From Paenibacillus albiflavus (GTDB lineage: Bacteria; Bacillota; Bacilli; Paenibacillales; NBRC-103111): a stretch of 64,000 nucleotides of DNA. This document shows, piece after piece, positions 33,210 to 41,261 of this stretch. Each line of letters begins with the position of its first letter. The stretch's first letter is position 1. The translations under genes and the position numbers were made by a program. The DNA is taken from NCBI RefSeq assembly GCF_004344915.1, contig NZ_SKFG01000001.1, positions 124,001-188,000 on the forward strand, given 5' to 3'. The notes beneath the pieces are model-generated. The model made no database searches. It worked only from the letters and a program-made list of their open reading frames with translations, and was not told the DNA's origin.

Positions 33210-33803
33210 TTAACACATTGTACTATTTTTAAACAGCTTATAGTAATAATAATTCTCCTGATCTAGATCGATGCTACTCAGAAAATCAAAGCCGCATTTT
33301 TGTATTACTCGATTGGAAGCAATATTACGTTCAAGTGCAATTGCACAAAGTTCCTCTAAGTTGGTATTATGAAACAAATACTTTGTAAAGCCTTGAACCG
33401 CTTGCGTTGTAAAACCGCGATTGGCATATTTATTTGAGATGATGTAGAAAATCTCTCGGTTGGGTGGAGGTAATTCTTCTTTTATACCCGTACCACAGCA
33501 ACCAATAATCTCTCCAGTTTCCTTGGAAATAATTATTAATCGGAGGTAGAGCGATCCTAAGTCTTCACCTTTTGTTATGGCTTGATAGAATTGCTGATTG
33601 TCTTTACTTTCATAATTCAAAAACCAGTAGAATCTTTGCTCAATCGTATGCTCCCACCATGGCAGGTACTCTAAAACTTCCGGTTGTTGCGTAATCGCGT
33701 GAAGCTCCTGCATGTCTTCCTCTCGATACTCTCTTAAAATAACGTCCTTACAATCGATCATAAATAGGTTGTTTGTCGAGTCTGATATTGTATTTAAGTT
33801 CAT
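33210..33803 (-). CDS. GNAT acetyltransferase, RimJ/RimL-like
   Basis: A 197-residue acyl-CoA N-acyltransferase of the RimJ/RimL type. Motif A is degenerate but placed right (ISNKYANRGFTTQAVQGF), and ALERNIASNRVIQKCGF is the typical late block. ATG at 33803 follows AAGGAG by 7 bases; an upstream extension has no ribosome binding site. Substrate unknown. Confidence 0.85.
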   Translation of the reverse strand: MNLNTISDSTNNLFMIDCKDVILREYREEDMQELHAITQQPEVLEYLPWWEHTIEQRFYWFLNYESKDNQQFYQAITKGEDLGSLYLRLIIISKETGEIIGCCGTGIKEELPPPNREIFYIISNKYANRGFTTQAVQGFTKYLFHNTNLEELCAIALERNIASNRVIQKCGFDFLSSIDLDQENYYYYKLFKNSTMC

Positions 33804-33877
33804 ATTTAGTCTCCTTAGGATCAAAAATAGCAGTTATTTGATCATGAAGTATTGAATCTTATGTACACATTGTTATT

Positions 33878-34336
33878 TTAGGGGATATTAGATAAGTAAT
33901 TACTTATAAAATCGTTAGCAGCATTCATCGTACTAGGATGGAAGTATTCGATATAAGATGCATTCCCATTTGGACGTTGTAATTCTATTTCTAAGGGCGT
34001 CTCCTCACCATTCGAAATAAGTAAGTTATGATCTATTCTTGGCAAATAACCTTCTGCATTGAAAAGAACTGTATATCCCATCTGAAAATAACCGTCCGAA
34101 GGTCCGGAGGTTAGGCTTGGTAAAGAAATGGTGTGTGATCCTTGATTAATAACGAATATCTGCTTGATTTCGGACACAACTGCACTACCATAATTTATTT
34201 CTTGTCTCGTTTGTTTGTCTATGAGCTTGATTTTCCAAGTACCAAACTTTTGAATAGCCATGCTTGGTGCTTGACTGGCTTGCAAGCAGCCGAGCAATAA
34301 GACGATGACAATCATTATAAAACTCTTATTAGTCAT
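33878..34336 (-). CDS. predicted exported protein, possible lipoprotein
   Basis: A 152-residue protein with a short hydrophobic N-terminus, IMIVIVLLLGC, that could be a lipobox signal peptide with Cys17, although the residue after it is Leu. The mature part is beta-rich (WKIKLIDKQTRQEIN, GYTVLFNAEGYLP), like small carboxypeptidase-regulatory or transthyretin-like folds. I recognise no family. It stands alone. Confidence 0.65.
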   Translation of the reverse strand: MTNKSFIMIVIVLLLGCLQASQAPSMAIQKFGTWKIKLIDKQTRQEINYGSAVVSEIKQIFVINQGSHTISLPSLTSGPSDGYFQMGYTVLFNAEGYLPRIDHNLLISNGEETPLEIELQRPNGNASYIEYFHPSTMNAANDFISNYLSNIP

Positions 34337-34450
34337 AGATAGCCTCCCAAAAAATAGACTACCTTATTATACCAATTGTATTGAGCAGTTGGATACAATT
34401 AATCGTTTATGCCGCTAATTATTTCTCTAATTAAACAAGAAACTCCAAAT

Positions 34451-34777
34451 TTACTCTTGGAGTTCCTTGTATCGTTTATTTAATTTCTCCTGATGGGCCT
34501 GGAAGATATCATCCAGTTTGATGTCGTATTTATTAGCGATCACAATAATATTGCCAAGGACATCGCCTAATTCTTCTACGAGTTCCTGCTTCTTCTCCTG
34601 AATGGAGCCGTCGTTCTCATCAGGGCGATCTCTTCCGATCTCTAGTGCACGTATCGCTCTAGCAACTTCCCCTGTTTCCTCGGCAAGAAAACCAATTCGG
34701 ATGAAGATGTCTAATTTAGACCATCCTCTTGCTTCGTAGTATTCTTTTACCCATTGCTGAAATTCATTTACGTCCAT
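34451..34777 (-). CDS. MazG-like nucleotide pyrophosphohydrolase
   Basis: A 108-residue all-alpha NTP pyrophosphatase domain. The Mg-binding motif is split as usual: EETGEVARAI near residue 29 and EELGDVLGNIIVIAN near 68. Such single-domain proteins remove abnormal dNTPs or house-clean canonical ones. A single-gene unit preceded by GGGGAA. Confidence 0.9.
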   Translation of the reverse strand: MDVNEFQQWVKEYYEARGWSKLDIFIRIGFLAEETGEVARAIRALEIGRDRPDENDGSIQEKKQELVEELGDVLGNIIVIANKYDIKLDDIFQAHQEKLNKRYKELQE

Positions 34778-34880
34778 GTTGTTCCCCTTAGTTAGTAGTA
34801 AATTGAGATTAATGTAATCTATTATAATATAATAAAGGAAACCATATCATCTTGACTTTCAGCACAATAGAAACTATGTA

Positions 34881-35594
34881 TTAATTTTTCTTCTGAAATA
34901 ATGCCGTCCACAAGCCTGAGGAGCCAAATAGATCACTGGGCTGCTCGATCTCCTGCATTTGACGAATCTCAATCAGTACCAAATCCTTAAATATATTGGT
35001 TAACTTCTCAGGATTATAGCCTAGTCCACCTCTTAGGCTAAGCTGGCGATAAACCTCCCAATCCGATTGATCGGAACCACCTAACAGACCATTTTCTACA
35101 AAACAAGTAATGCCAAAATATCCATTAGGCTTAAGTGCCTTACTTATCAAATCAACATAGTTCAGTCTGCGATGCGGCGCAATGTGATGGAAGCAGCCTG
35201 AGTCGTAGATGAGATCATATTCCTCTTCCTCTACTTCCAATTCAAATATATTCTTCTGCATAAAATGTACGGACACATTCTGCTCTTGCGCTCTTTCTTT
35301 CCCCCATTGGATGGCTTCACTTGAAAGGTCCACTGCATCCACTTCATACCCCTGCTGCGCTAAGTAAATCGCATTACGCCCTGGCCCAGCGCCAAGTTCG
35401 AGAGCCTTGCCTCCAATACCTAAGATATTGTTCTGTAAATATTTCACCAAATTCTCATCAGGAGCTTGCACGAAGAAAGGCACAGGACGTTTGCGATCCG
35501 AGTAGAACGAATCCCAGTTAAATTTCGATTGTTCCTGCAATAAACTGTCGAGCATGACCAATACATCTTCCTGACTGCGAATTGTTTCCATCAT
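34881..35594 (-). CDS. class I SAM-dependent methyltransferase
   Basis: A 237-residue methyltransferase. The SAM-binding loop is ALELGAGPGRNAIYLAQQG near residue 65, the acidic ribose-binding residue is in VDAVDLS, and YDLIYDSGCFHHI is motif IV. ATG at 35594 follows GGAGG by 7 bases; an in-frame extension upstream crosses the promoter. Resembles small-molecule methyltransferases such as tellurite/thiopurine-type enzymes, substrate unknown. A double palindrome in its leader suggests repressor control. Confidence 0.88.
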   Translation of the reverse strand: MMETIRSQEDVLVMLDSLLQEQSKFNWDSFYSDRKRPVPFFVQAPDENLVKYLQNNILGIGGKALELGAGPGRNAIYLAQQGYEVDAVDLSSEAIQWGKERAQEQNVSVHFMQKNIFELEVEEEEYDLIYDSGCFHHIAPHRRLNYVDLISKALKPNGYFGITCFVENGLLGGSDQSDWEVYRQLSLRGGLGYNPEKLTNIFKDLVLIEIRQMQEIEQPSDLFGSSGLWTALFQKKN

Positions 35595-35611
35595 GATATG
35601 ACCTCCAATAA

Positions 35612-35673
35612 TTACGTAATTACGTAAAATGATATTACATAAATAATATACCAAAGTCACATCATCATGTAAA
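35612..35673 (-). promoter_or_regulatory. methyltransferase promoter with TTACGTAA double palindrome
   Basis: Minus strand: TTTACA (35668-35673), 17 bases, TATATT (35645-35650). About 18 bases past the -10, TTACGTAA occurs twice in tandem (35612-35627); each half is itself a palindrome. The place fits a repressor operator. No regulator gene is adjacent, so the binder is unknown. Confidence 0.65.
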
Positions 35674-35706
35674 TGACTTCCACAATAGACTTATCCACAA
35701 AAAAAA

Positions 35707-35728
35707 CCATTAGCTAAATAGCTAATGG
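35707..35728 (-). terminator. terminator of the MoxR-VWA operon
   Basis: A perfect CCATTAGCT/AGCTAATGG stem with an AAAT loop runs into TTTTTT on the minus strand, right after the VWA stop. Confidence 0.92.
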
Positions 35729-35729
35729 T

Positions 35730-36710
35730 CTATTGAAGATACCGGGCGATAATCCGGACTAGCCTTGCAGGAAACTCATTTAGACTCGCAATATCCAAAA
35801 ATTTCTCATGCCCATAGATTTCATTAAGTAATTCCTTGTCTTGACCTATAGCGGCTGCAAGAAAAGTGATACCTTTGCGTTCATACTCCTCTATCGTTTG
35901 TTGCATATCTGTTACCGCATAGCTTCCCGTATAATCGTCCATTGCTTTTGGCTGTCCATCACTTATGCTAATCAACAGCTTTGTATGTTGTTGCGAAGCA
36001 ACTAACCGCTCGGCCATTATTCGTAAAGCCATTCCATCACGATTATTGCTTCTGGCACGAATTTGCATCAATCGGAATCGATCATTGGGATCTGTTTTGT
36101 CAAAGTCGGCATAAGCGAAGATCGACATTTGTTCCAGCTTGGAGACATCCGCAGTATCCCCATAGATCAATACGGGTATATTACAAATTTGGCAAAATTC
36201 ATATACTGCGACTACTGCTCGTTTGGCTGCCTCTAATCTTCCAAAAGCGGACATAGAGGCTGATTCATCAATCCTTACACCAACAACAAGGGAGGGAGAT
36301 TCAGTTGGCGGTCGTTTTTTTGAAAAATATCGATAATCCCCATAGGCAACACTGTCTGCTTGAAATTTACTTCCATAATAATGGTTCCTCGCAAATTCAG
36401 CAGATTCCTCATGTTCCAAGATCGGAAGCGTCTTTCTGGCAATTTCCCTTACGATAGGCATGAGCTCTTTACTAAGGCTGACGTATTCCTCTTGGTTTAC
36501 CTGATCGTAATCAGGACGGTGCACAATGAGCTTCACTTTATCATGAATGGAGGTAGACACAGCCTCCCTTGCTGATCGATTCAGTTTTTTGCGAAAATGA
36601 CGCTCTTGTTGTTTCGCAGACTCTGACATTGGCTCAGGATTCGTTTGATGATATTTGGGAGAACCATTTTCTAAAGAGTCTGATCTTTCCATGTAGGTAG
36701 AATCATCCAT
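35730..36710 (-). CDS. VWA-domain protein, CobT/NorD-like, start uncertain
   Basis: A 326-residue protein if started at ATG 36710. A hydrophilic N-terminal third is followed by a von Willebrand A domain with a MIDAS motif, VRIDESASMSAF near residue 145, and ISDGQPKAMDDY near 250. Such proteins work with MoxR AAA+ ATPases to insert cofactors or remodel complexes. No ribosome binding site precedes 36710 or the next Met codons. The same frame stays open upstream for about 130 bases, back through the A9 run at the end of the moxR gene. Its true N-terminus may come from a frameshift or a non-ATG start, or the gene may have lost its N-terminal domain. Confidence 0.8.
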   Translation of the reverse strand: MDDSTYMERSDSLENGSPKYHQTNPEPMSESAKQQERHFRKKLNRSAREAVSTSIHDKVKLIVHRPDYDQVNQEEYVSLSKELMPIVREIARKTLPILEHEESAEFARNHYYGSKFQADSVAYGDYRYFSKKRPPTESPSLVVGVRIDESASMSAFGRLEAAKRAVVAVYEFCQICNIPVLIYGDTADVSKLEQMSIFAYADFDKTDPNDRFRLMQIRARSNNRDGMALRIMAERLVASQQHTKLLISISDGQPKAMDDYTGSYAVTDMQQTIEEYERKGITFLAAAIGQDKELLNEIYGHEKFLDIASLNEFPARLVRIIARYLQ

Positions 36711-36826
36711 TACTTGAGAAGAGCTTTCGTCACTATCTGCATACTTTTTTAAGATAACCCCTTGTTCCTCTACTTGGTTATTACTATCAATTTCTGCGTC
36801 GTCAACCTTTCCAGATGTCTTGAGTT

Positions 36827-37945
36827 CTAATGTATCGCTAAATTTTCGTTTTTTTTTACTTCGAACTGAATTTCTTCCAAGCTGGCAAACAAGCCATGTT
36901 TTTGGAGCGCTTCTTCCAATATCTTGATCTCTTCAGAATCGGTTGTTATCTTGTAGATGACCTTGTGATAAAGGGATTCTTTCGCAGAAGTACCTCCAGC
37001 AACCGCATCCACCCAGTAAAAAAATGAGCGCATACCGGCTACGCCTTTAATCGCGTTGGCACGAGCTGTTTTATCCAAAATCATTATGATGTCCGCCAAA
37101 ACACCAAGGACATTCTCATCCTTATAGCCGGTTTTGGCCATTGCACGCTCCATCATGATTTCTTTGGTTGGCAGATCCATTTTCTCTGTGTGCTGTACCC
37201 GATCACGAAGTGCTTCATTAAGTGGCCTAGTCCCTGTATAACTGCGGTTTGTCGTGATGACTGCTATGAAGTCAGGATGTCTGCGTATGATTTCTGTAGG
37301 AAGATTGATACTTCCATCAAGCTCCAAAGCAGAGTTTAGCGCCATCAATACTGCAGCGTCACGAATAACAGTTGGTTCTTGTATTTCTAGTAGATAGCCT
37401 TGTCGATAGGCTCTGACGATTTCGGAAGGATAAAATCGATACTCCACCTCATCGCCTTCACTATTCTCCTTAATCTGCTGTAGTAATTTTCTCATCTGTA
37501 TTGCAGCCTGTTCCTGCGTAACTCCCATCACGTCCATTAAGATTTCAGTTATGCTCTGAAAACCGCTGCTGTCGTATAATGCTTTTAATACCGTTTGCTC
37601 CATTGGCTCCATTGTCTCTAATCGATCAGAAGAGAGGACTGGCAGGATCGCTCCAATAATATCTGATTTATCCATATCGGCAAAACAGGTCACTTTTGTA
37701 TACGGCAATCCAAAATTGGCTGATAAAGCCTTGGCAAGTTGTGTTTTCCCTGAGCCTGCGTCACCTTCTAACAGAATATTGGCAATTTTCATTTCACCGC
37801 GATTCCAGTTCCGCTTTATCTCGTTACTAATACGCCGTTCTTCTTCACTGACTTTATGCGATAACGGCTTATGCCAGATCAGCTTTTGTTCATCATCCGT
37901 CAGTTGCCTTGCGGGTGACAATAAGTGTTCATTAGTGTCGTTCAT
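36827..37945 (-). CDS. MoxR-family AAA+ ATPase
   Basis: A 372-residue ATPase. Walker A is LLEGDAGSGKTQLAKAL near residue 50. The Walker B region is atypical; a sensor-like FIAVITTNRSYTGTRPLNEALRDR follows near 225, with the Arg finger. ATG at 37945 is chosen because AAGGAG lies 7 bases upstream; the frame from 37966 overlaps the MFS gene by 4 bases. MoxR proteins act as chaperones with a VWA partner, here the next gene. The C-terminal codons cross a run of nine A residues (36849-36857). Confidence 0.87.
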   Translation of the reverse strand: MNDTNEHLLSPARQLTDDEQKLIWHKPLSHKVSEEERRISNEIKRNWNRGEMKIANILLEGDAGSGKTQLAKALSANFGLPYTKVTCFADMDKSDIIGAILPVLSSDRLETMEPMEQTVLKALYDSSGFQSITEILMDVMGVTQEQAAIQMRKLLQQIKENSEGDEVEYRFYPSEIVRAYRQGYLLEIQEPTVIRDAAVLMALNSALELDGSINLPTEIIRRHPDFIAVITTNRSYTGTRPLNEALRDRVQHTEKMDLPTKEIMMERAMAKTGYKDENVLGVLADIIMILDKTARANAIKGVAGMRSFFYWVDAVAGGTSAKESLYHKVIYKITTDSEEIKILEEALQKHGLFASLEEIQFEVKKNENLAIH

Positions 37946-37962
37946 ATTACGTCTCCTTCCTA

Positions 37963-39171
37963 TCATGATGCTGGATCTCTCTCAACTTTATTTCTTTTCT
38001 CGCTAATTATAGGAATAAGCAAAAGCGCACCGATAACAAGCAAGCCTCCGCTCACCATAAACACCACCTGCAGGGAAAACATATCCTTCAGATAGCCGGA
38101 TATGAACATGCCAACCACCATCATCCCCACAAAAACAGGAGTTATCGTTCCAGATACTCTCCCAATAAATGCCCCTTCCGTGTTCCGAACAATAAGCGTC
38201 TGAATTCCGCCTTGAATGCAAGGGTAAAACAAACCGCTGATCACCATAATGACGATTGTGAGCCAAATCATCGTAGAAGCTCCTAATCCAATCGTGCAGA
38301 CGGAGGCGACAAGCAATCCCACCATGAGCAACAACTGTGGCTTCACCTTTTTGGCTACCCCCATTATGACAACACCACCTGCCAGCATGGCTGCCCCATT
38401 GGCCATAACCGGCCACTGCAGAAATTGTTTGTCCTGTCCCAAATTCTCGATGACAAGGAAGATCTGAAGCGGCTGAGTCAGTCCTGATGCCAGACCAACA
38501 GCAGAGAAAGTCACACAGAGTGTTCTTAAGTATTGATTGGACCTGATATAGCGTAGCCCGTCTGTCAACTCCTTTATAAAACCGCTGGCATCCCGAGACT
38601 TCGGTTCTGCCGTGTCACGGGGAAGCGACGATAATATAAGGGATGACCCTAGGAACAGAACTGCCGTCAGGATCAGAGATACGTTAATGCCAAACTGTAT
38701 GAAAATAAATGTACCTATAACTGGACCCAAAACCATAAAGACAGCGACAAGAGTTTGGGACAATGCCATCACACCCTGCAGTTGTTCGGCTGGCACATGC
38801 CGCTTGTATAGTTTCATGCCCGAAGGCTGAGAAAATTGAGACAAGCTAGCGGAAACAAACGATCCGATGAGAAGTGCAACCCATCCACCATTCATGATGG
38901 CAAGCAGCACAGTTACAACGGACAAGGAAGACAGCAGATCGCTCCATACCATTGTCCGCTTCGGCAGCCATCGGTCTGCAAAGGTCCCCCCAATAAGGCC
39001 AAATATAAAGATCGGAGCGAATTCTGCTACCGAAATCAGTGATACATAAACCGGATTATTATTCGTCAAGTTAGTAACATAAAGAAGTACGGCATAATTC
39101 CGGATCCAAATTCCGAGCTGCAGCAGCACCCGGGAGAGGATTATAGTTCGGACATACCGATTGGAAAACAT
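37963..39171 (-). CDS. MFS transporter, EntS/MFS_3-like
   Basis: A 402-residue transporter with about twelve helices; motif A reads GGTFADRWLPKRTM near residue 66. The overall pattern resembles the EntS/MdfA-like exporters used for siderophores or drugs. It lies 1 base after the 159-residue gene and overlaps the MoxR frame by 4 bases, so it is firmly inside this operon. An exporter coupled to a MoxR/VWA pair is unusual; substrate unknown. Confidence 0.85.
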   Translation of the reverse strand: MFSNRYVRTIILSRVLLQLGIWIRNYAVLLYVTNLTNNNPVYVSLISVAEFAPIFIFGLIGGTFADRWLPKRTMVWSDLLSSLSVVTVLLAIMNGGWVALLIGSFVSASLSQFSQPSGMKLYKRHVPAEQLQGVMALSQTLVAVFMVLGPVIGTFIFIQFGINVSLILTAVLFLGSSLILSSLPRDTAEPKSRDASGFIKELTDGLRYIRSNQYLRTLCVTFSAVGLASGLTQPLQIFLVIENLGQDKQFLQWPVMANGAAMLAGGVVIMGVAKKVKPQLLLMVGLLVASVCTIGLGASTMIWLTIVIMVISGLFYPCIQGGIQTLIVRNTEGAFIGRVSGTITPVFVGMMVVGMFISGYLKDMFSLQVVFMVSGGLLVIGALLLIPIISEKRNKVERDPAS

Positions 39172-39172
39172 T

Positions 39173-39652
39173 TTAATAACCCATCTCCTTTAACATTCTT
39201 GATAATGTGCGTAGTCTCTCACCGATCATCTCACCATCGTCGCTCAAAGCTTGGTTGAACAGCTTAATATCTTCATTGATTCTGTCATTGTCGGTACTTA
39301 TCGCCACGGTCATGGCATTCCCTTGAAGACCAACCCGGTCGATGACAGGCTCTTGTGGGTCATATAAATGTTCATATCTGTAAGCTTCGCTAAAGTGCAC
39401 CAAAGACCGACAAATCAGAATGGATAAATCCAGAACTCGATGTAGAGGCAGCTCCTCCGATTGTCTTGACCATTTTTCTCCCGTGTATCTCCATACCTTG
39501 GCAGAAATATCAACCTTTCCTCTATCGTTCCACTGCGCCAGTCCCAGGGACAAACCTTTCGCATCTGTATTTTGAGCCAATCGTCCATCAACCTGCTCAT
39601 AGTTTTCCACCACAACAACAGGCTTGTGTTTTAAGTTAGTAGGTATTTTCAT
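39173..39652 (-). CDS. DUF6530-like protein of unknown function
   Basis: A 159-residue soluble protein, probably two mixed alpha/beta parts: GLSLGLAQWNDRGKVDISAKVWRYTGEKWSRQ, then LDLSILICRSLVHFSEAYRYEHLYDP. From memory it resembles proteins annotated DUF6530, moderate certainty. It is first in the operon with the MFS, MoxR and VWA genes, preceded by AGAGGAATT and five tandem 8-bp repeats at the transcription start. The KVWRYTGEKWSRQSEE stretch recalls proteins of unknown role found near regulators. No function can be given. Confidence 0.7.
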   Translation of the reverse strand: MKIPTNLKHKPVVVVENYEQVDGRLAQNTDAKGLSLGLAQWNDRGKVDISAKVWRYTGEKWSRQSEELPLHRVLDLSILICRSLVHFSEAYRYEHLYDPQEPVIDRVGLQGNAMTVAISTDNDRINEDIKLFNQALSDDGEMIGERLRTLSRMLKEMGY

Positions 39653-39671
39653 CTTGAATTCCTCTTTTCAT

Positions 39672-39711
39672 TTTACTAATTTACTAAATTACTGATTCAC
39701 TAATTTACTAA
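39672..39711 (-). repeat. five tandem 8-bp repeats before the DUF6530-like operon
   Basis: On the minus strand five units follow without gaps: TTAGTAAA, TTAGTGAA, TCAGTAAT, TTAGTAAA, TTAGTAAA. They begin a few bases past the -10 of the operon promoter and end about 20 bases before the start codon. Candidate iterated operator or leader element. Confidence 0.75.
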
Positions 39712-39715
39712 AGCA

Positions 39716-39744
39716 ATTGTATATTGTAATTTGCTGTAAGTCAA
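39716..39744 (-). promoter_or_regulatory. promoter of the DUF6530-like/MFS/MoxR/VWA operon
   Basis: TTGACT (39739-39744) and TACAAT (39716-39721) with a 17-base spacer on the minus strand, each five of six to the sigma-A consensus. A second TACAAT overlaps at 39723-39728. Confidence 0.75.
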
Positions 39745-39753
39745 CAAAAAAGA

Positions 39754-39771
39754 ACCACGTTCATACGTGGT
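39754..39771 (-). terminator. modA terminator
   Basis: ACCACG and CGTGGT arms, followed by TTCTTTTTTG on the minus strand, just past the modA stop and just before the next promoter. Confidence 0.8.
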
Positions 39772-39787
39772 CCTTTTACGCTTTGCA

Positions 39788-40630
39788 TTATGGAGTTACA
39801 GGCATTGAAAATCCATACTTCAGGAATACTTCCATCGCTTCCTTGGTCTGAAGGTAGTTATACAATTCTTCTGCTTCCTTGGCATGAGCAGAAGCTTGGA
39901 CGATTCCGATCGGATATTCTATTGGTGTATAGGATGCTTGATCGATCGTATAAGCAAGTTGTACTTTATCGGAAGTTAAGGCATCCGTCTTGTATACAAA
40001 TCCGACATCCACGTTCCCTGTTTCTACGTATTGGAGAACTTGTCTTACATCTTTGGCTTGTACAAGCTTAGGTTGCAAAGCATCCCACACTCCAGCACGG
40101 GTCAGTGCTTCTTTCGCATAGCTTCCGGCTGGAACGGATTCTGGAATCCCGATTGCGATTTTTAGAATATCCTTATTTTGCAGTTCATTTACTCCTTTAA
40201 GTGTCATCTTAACCTTACTATCGGAAGCTGTAATCGCAACAAGCTCATTAGCAAGTAATTTTGTATGCTGATCTTGTTTGATCAATTGCTTGTCGACAAG
40301 TGCTTGCATATTCTTGGTCGCTGCTGAGATGAATAGATCTACGGGTGCTCCCTGCTCGATTTGTTGCTGCAAAGTACCAGAAGCTGCAAAGTTGAAAAGA
40401 AGGTTTACTCCCTTATTATTTTTCTCATAGTTAGACTTAATTTCTTGCAGAGCATCCGTTAGACTTGCAGCAGCGGAAATGGTCAAATCGACTGATTTGG
40501 TATTTGTCTGCGGGGTTGAACCTGTTTGATTTGCTTCACTTGGTTTCTCTCCGCATGCTGATAATAGCAGGAGTACCGCAAATAATAGCGCGAATATCCC
40601 CATGCTTTTCTTTAATCTAGGTTTTATCAA
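39788..40630 (-). CDS. modA: molybdate ABC transporter substrate-binding lipoprotein
   Basis: A 280-residue periplasmic-binding-type protein anchored as a lipoprotein: the signal ends LLLLSACGEK, Cys26. Conserved ModA blocks are LTISAAASLTDALQEIKSNYE, NFAASGTLQQQIEQGAPVDLFISA and KLVQAKDVRQVLQYVETGNVDVGFVYKTDA. It captures molybdate or tungstate outside the cell. The start is TTG after GGAGAGAG. No modB or modC is next to it, so it either serves permease genes elsewhere or is an orphan. Confidence 0.92.
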   Translation of the reverse strand: MIKPRLKKSMGIFALLFAVLLLLSACGEKPSEANQTGSTPQTNTKSVDLTISAAASLTDALQEIKSNYEKNNKGVNLLFNFAASGTLQQQIEQGAPVDLFISAATKNMQALVDKQLIKQDQHTKLLANELVAITASDSKVKMTLKGVNELQNKDILKIAIGIPESVPAGSYAKEALTRAGVWDALQPKLVQAKDVRQVLQYVETGNVDVGFVYKTDALTSDKVQLAYTIDQASYTPIEYPIGIVQASAHAKEAEELYNYLQTKEAMEVFLKYGFSMPVTP

Positions 40631-40654
40631 AATACTCTCTCTCCGATCTTCATT

Positions 40655-41155
40655 CTATTCGATCACAAAATATTCTTCTGGATGATTAATAATCCACTGA
40701 TTCATCTGGTTAATGGATTTCGTTGATAAGGATTGATAGCTTGTATAGAATTCTTGCATCGTCATGCGAAGTTCCTCGTCTTTATCCAAATCAGTTGGAG
40801 ATGCTTGACTCCACTCATCATTAACCTTATTCCTCTGTTCGATTGCAAGCTTAACCTGTTCTAGTAGTTCAATCAACTTCAGATCCTTAAAATAGCGTAA
40901 TCCGTGTATGATGCCGTCCCAAGCTTTCATTTCGGTTATGTAATACGCTGCAAACCAATATAACTCTGACGTACTGTTAACATGATTATGAAACGCATAA
41001 AATAAATATAGGGCTTGCTGGCCCTCATTCAATTGCTTATACATTTCAGTCTTGGCAGCAAAGTCTTTGCCTCGTACCGCTAATAACATTGGCTCAATGC
41101 ATAACCAGCTTAGTTGATTGGATTTAAGATCATTTTGTTTAATCGTTGTAATCAT
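40655..41155 (-). CDS. uncharacterised helical protein beside modA
   Basis: A 166-residue soluble, mostly helical protein with several Trp and Tyr residues (ALYLFYAFHNHVNSTSELYWFAAY). No motif I can name. It is 24 bases upstream of modA in the same direction and divergent from the ECF sigma gene, preceded by AAAGGAGG. Co-transcription with modA is likely. Confidence 0.7.
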   Translation of the reverse strand: MITTIKQNDLKSNQLSWLCIEPMLLAVRGKDFAAKTEMYKQLNEGQQALYLFYAFHNHVNSTSELYWFAAYYITEMKAWDGIIHGLRYFKDLKLIELLEQVKLAIEQRNKVNDEWSQASPTDLDKDEELRMTMQEFYTSYQSLSTKSINQMNQWIINHPEEYFVIE

Positions 41156-41261
41156 GAATGCCTCCTTTTAGTTCACGATATCATTGATTCTACTTCATGT
41201 AAATTATTGTATACTGAATAACATAGATTACACTTTCATATTTGGAGGGTTAACAACGCAT

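Noticed and set aside
38003-38416. A 137-codon frame overlapping the MFS gene in another frame
   Set aside because: Same strand, out of frame with a clear transporter gene; composition rich in Gly/His/Trp is typical of a shadow frame.
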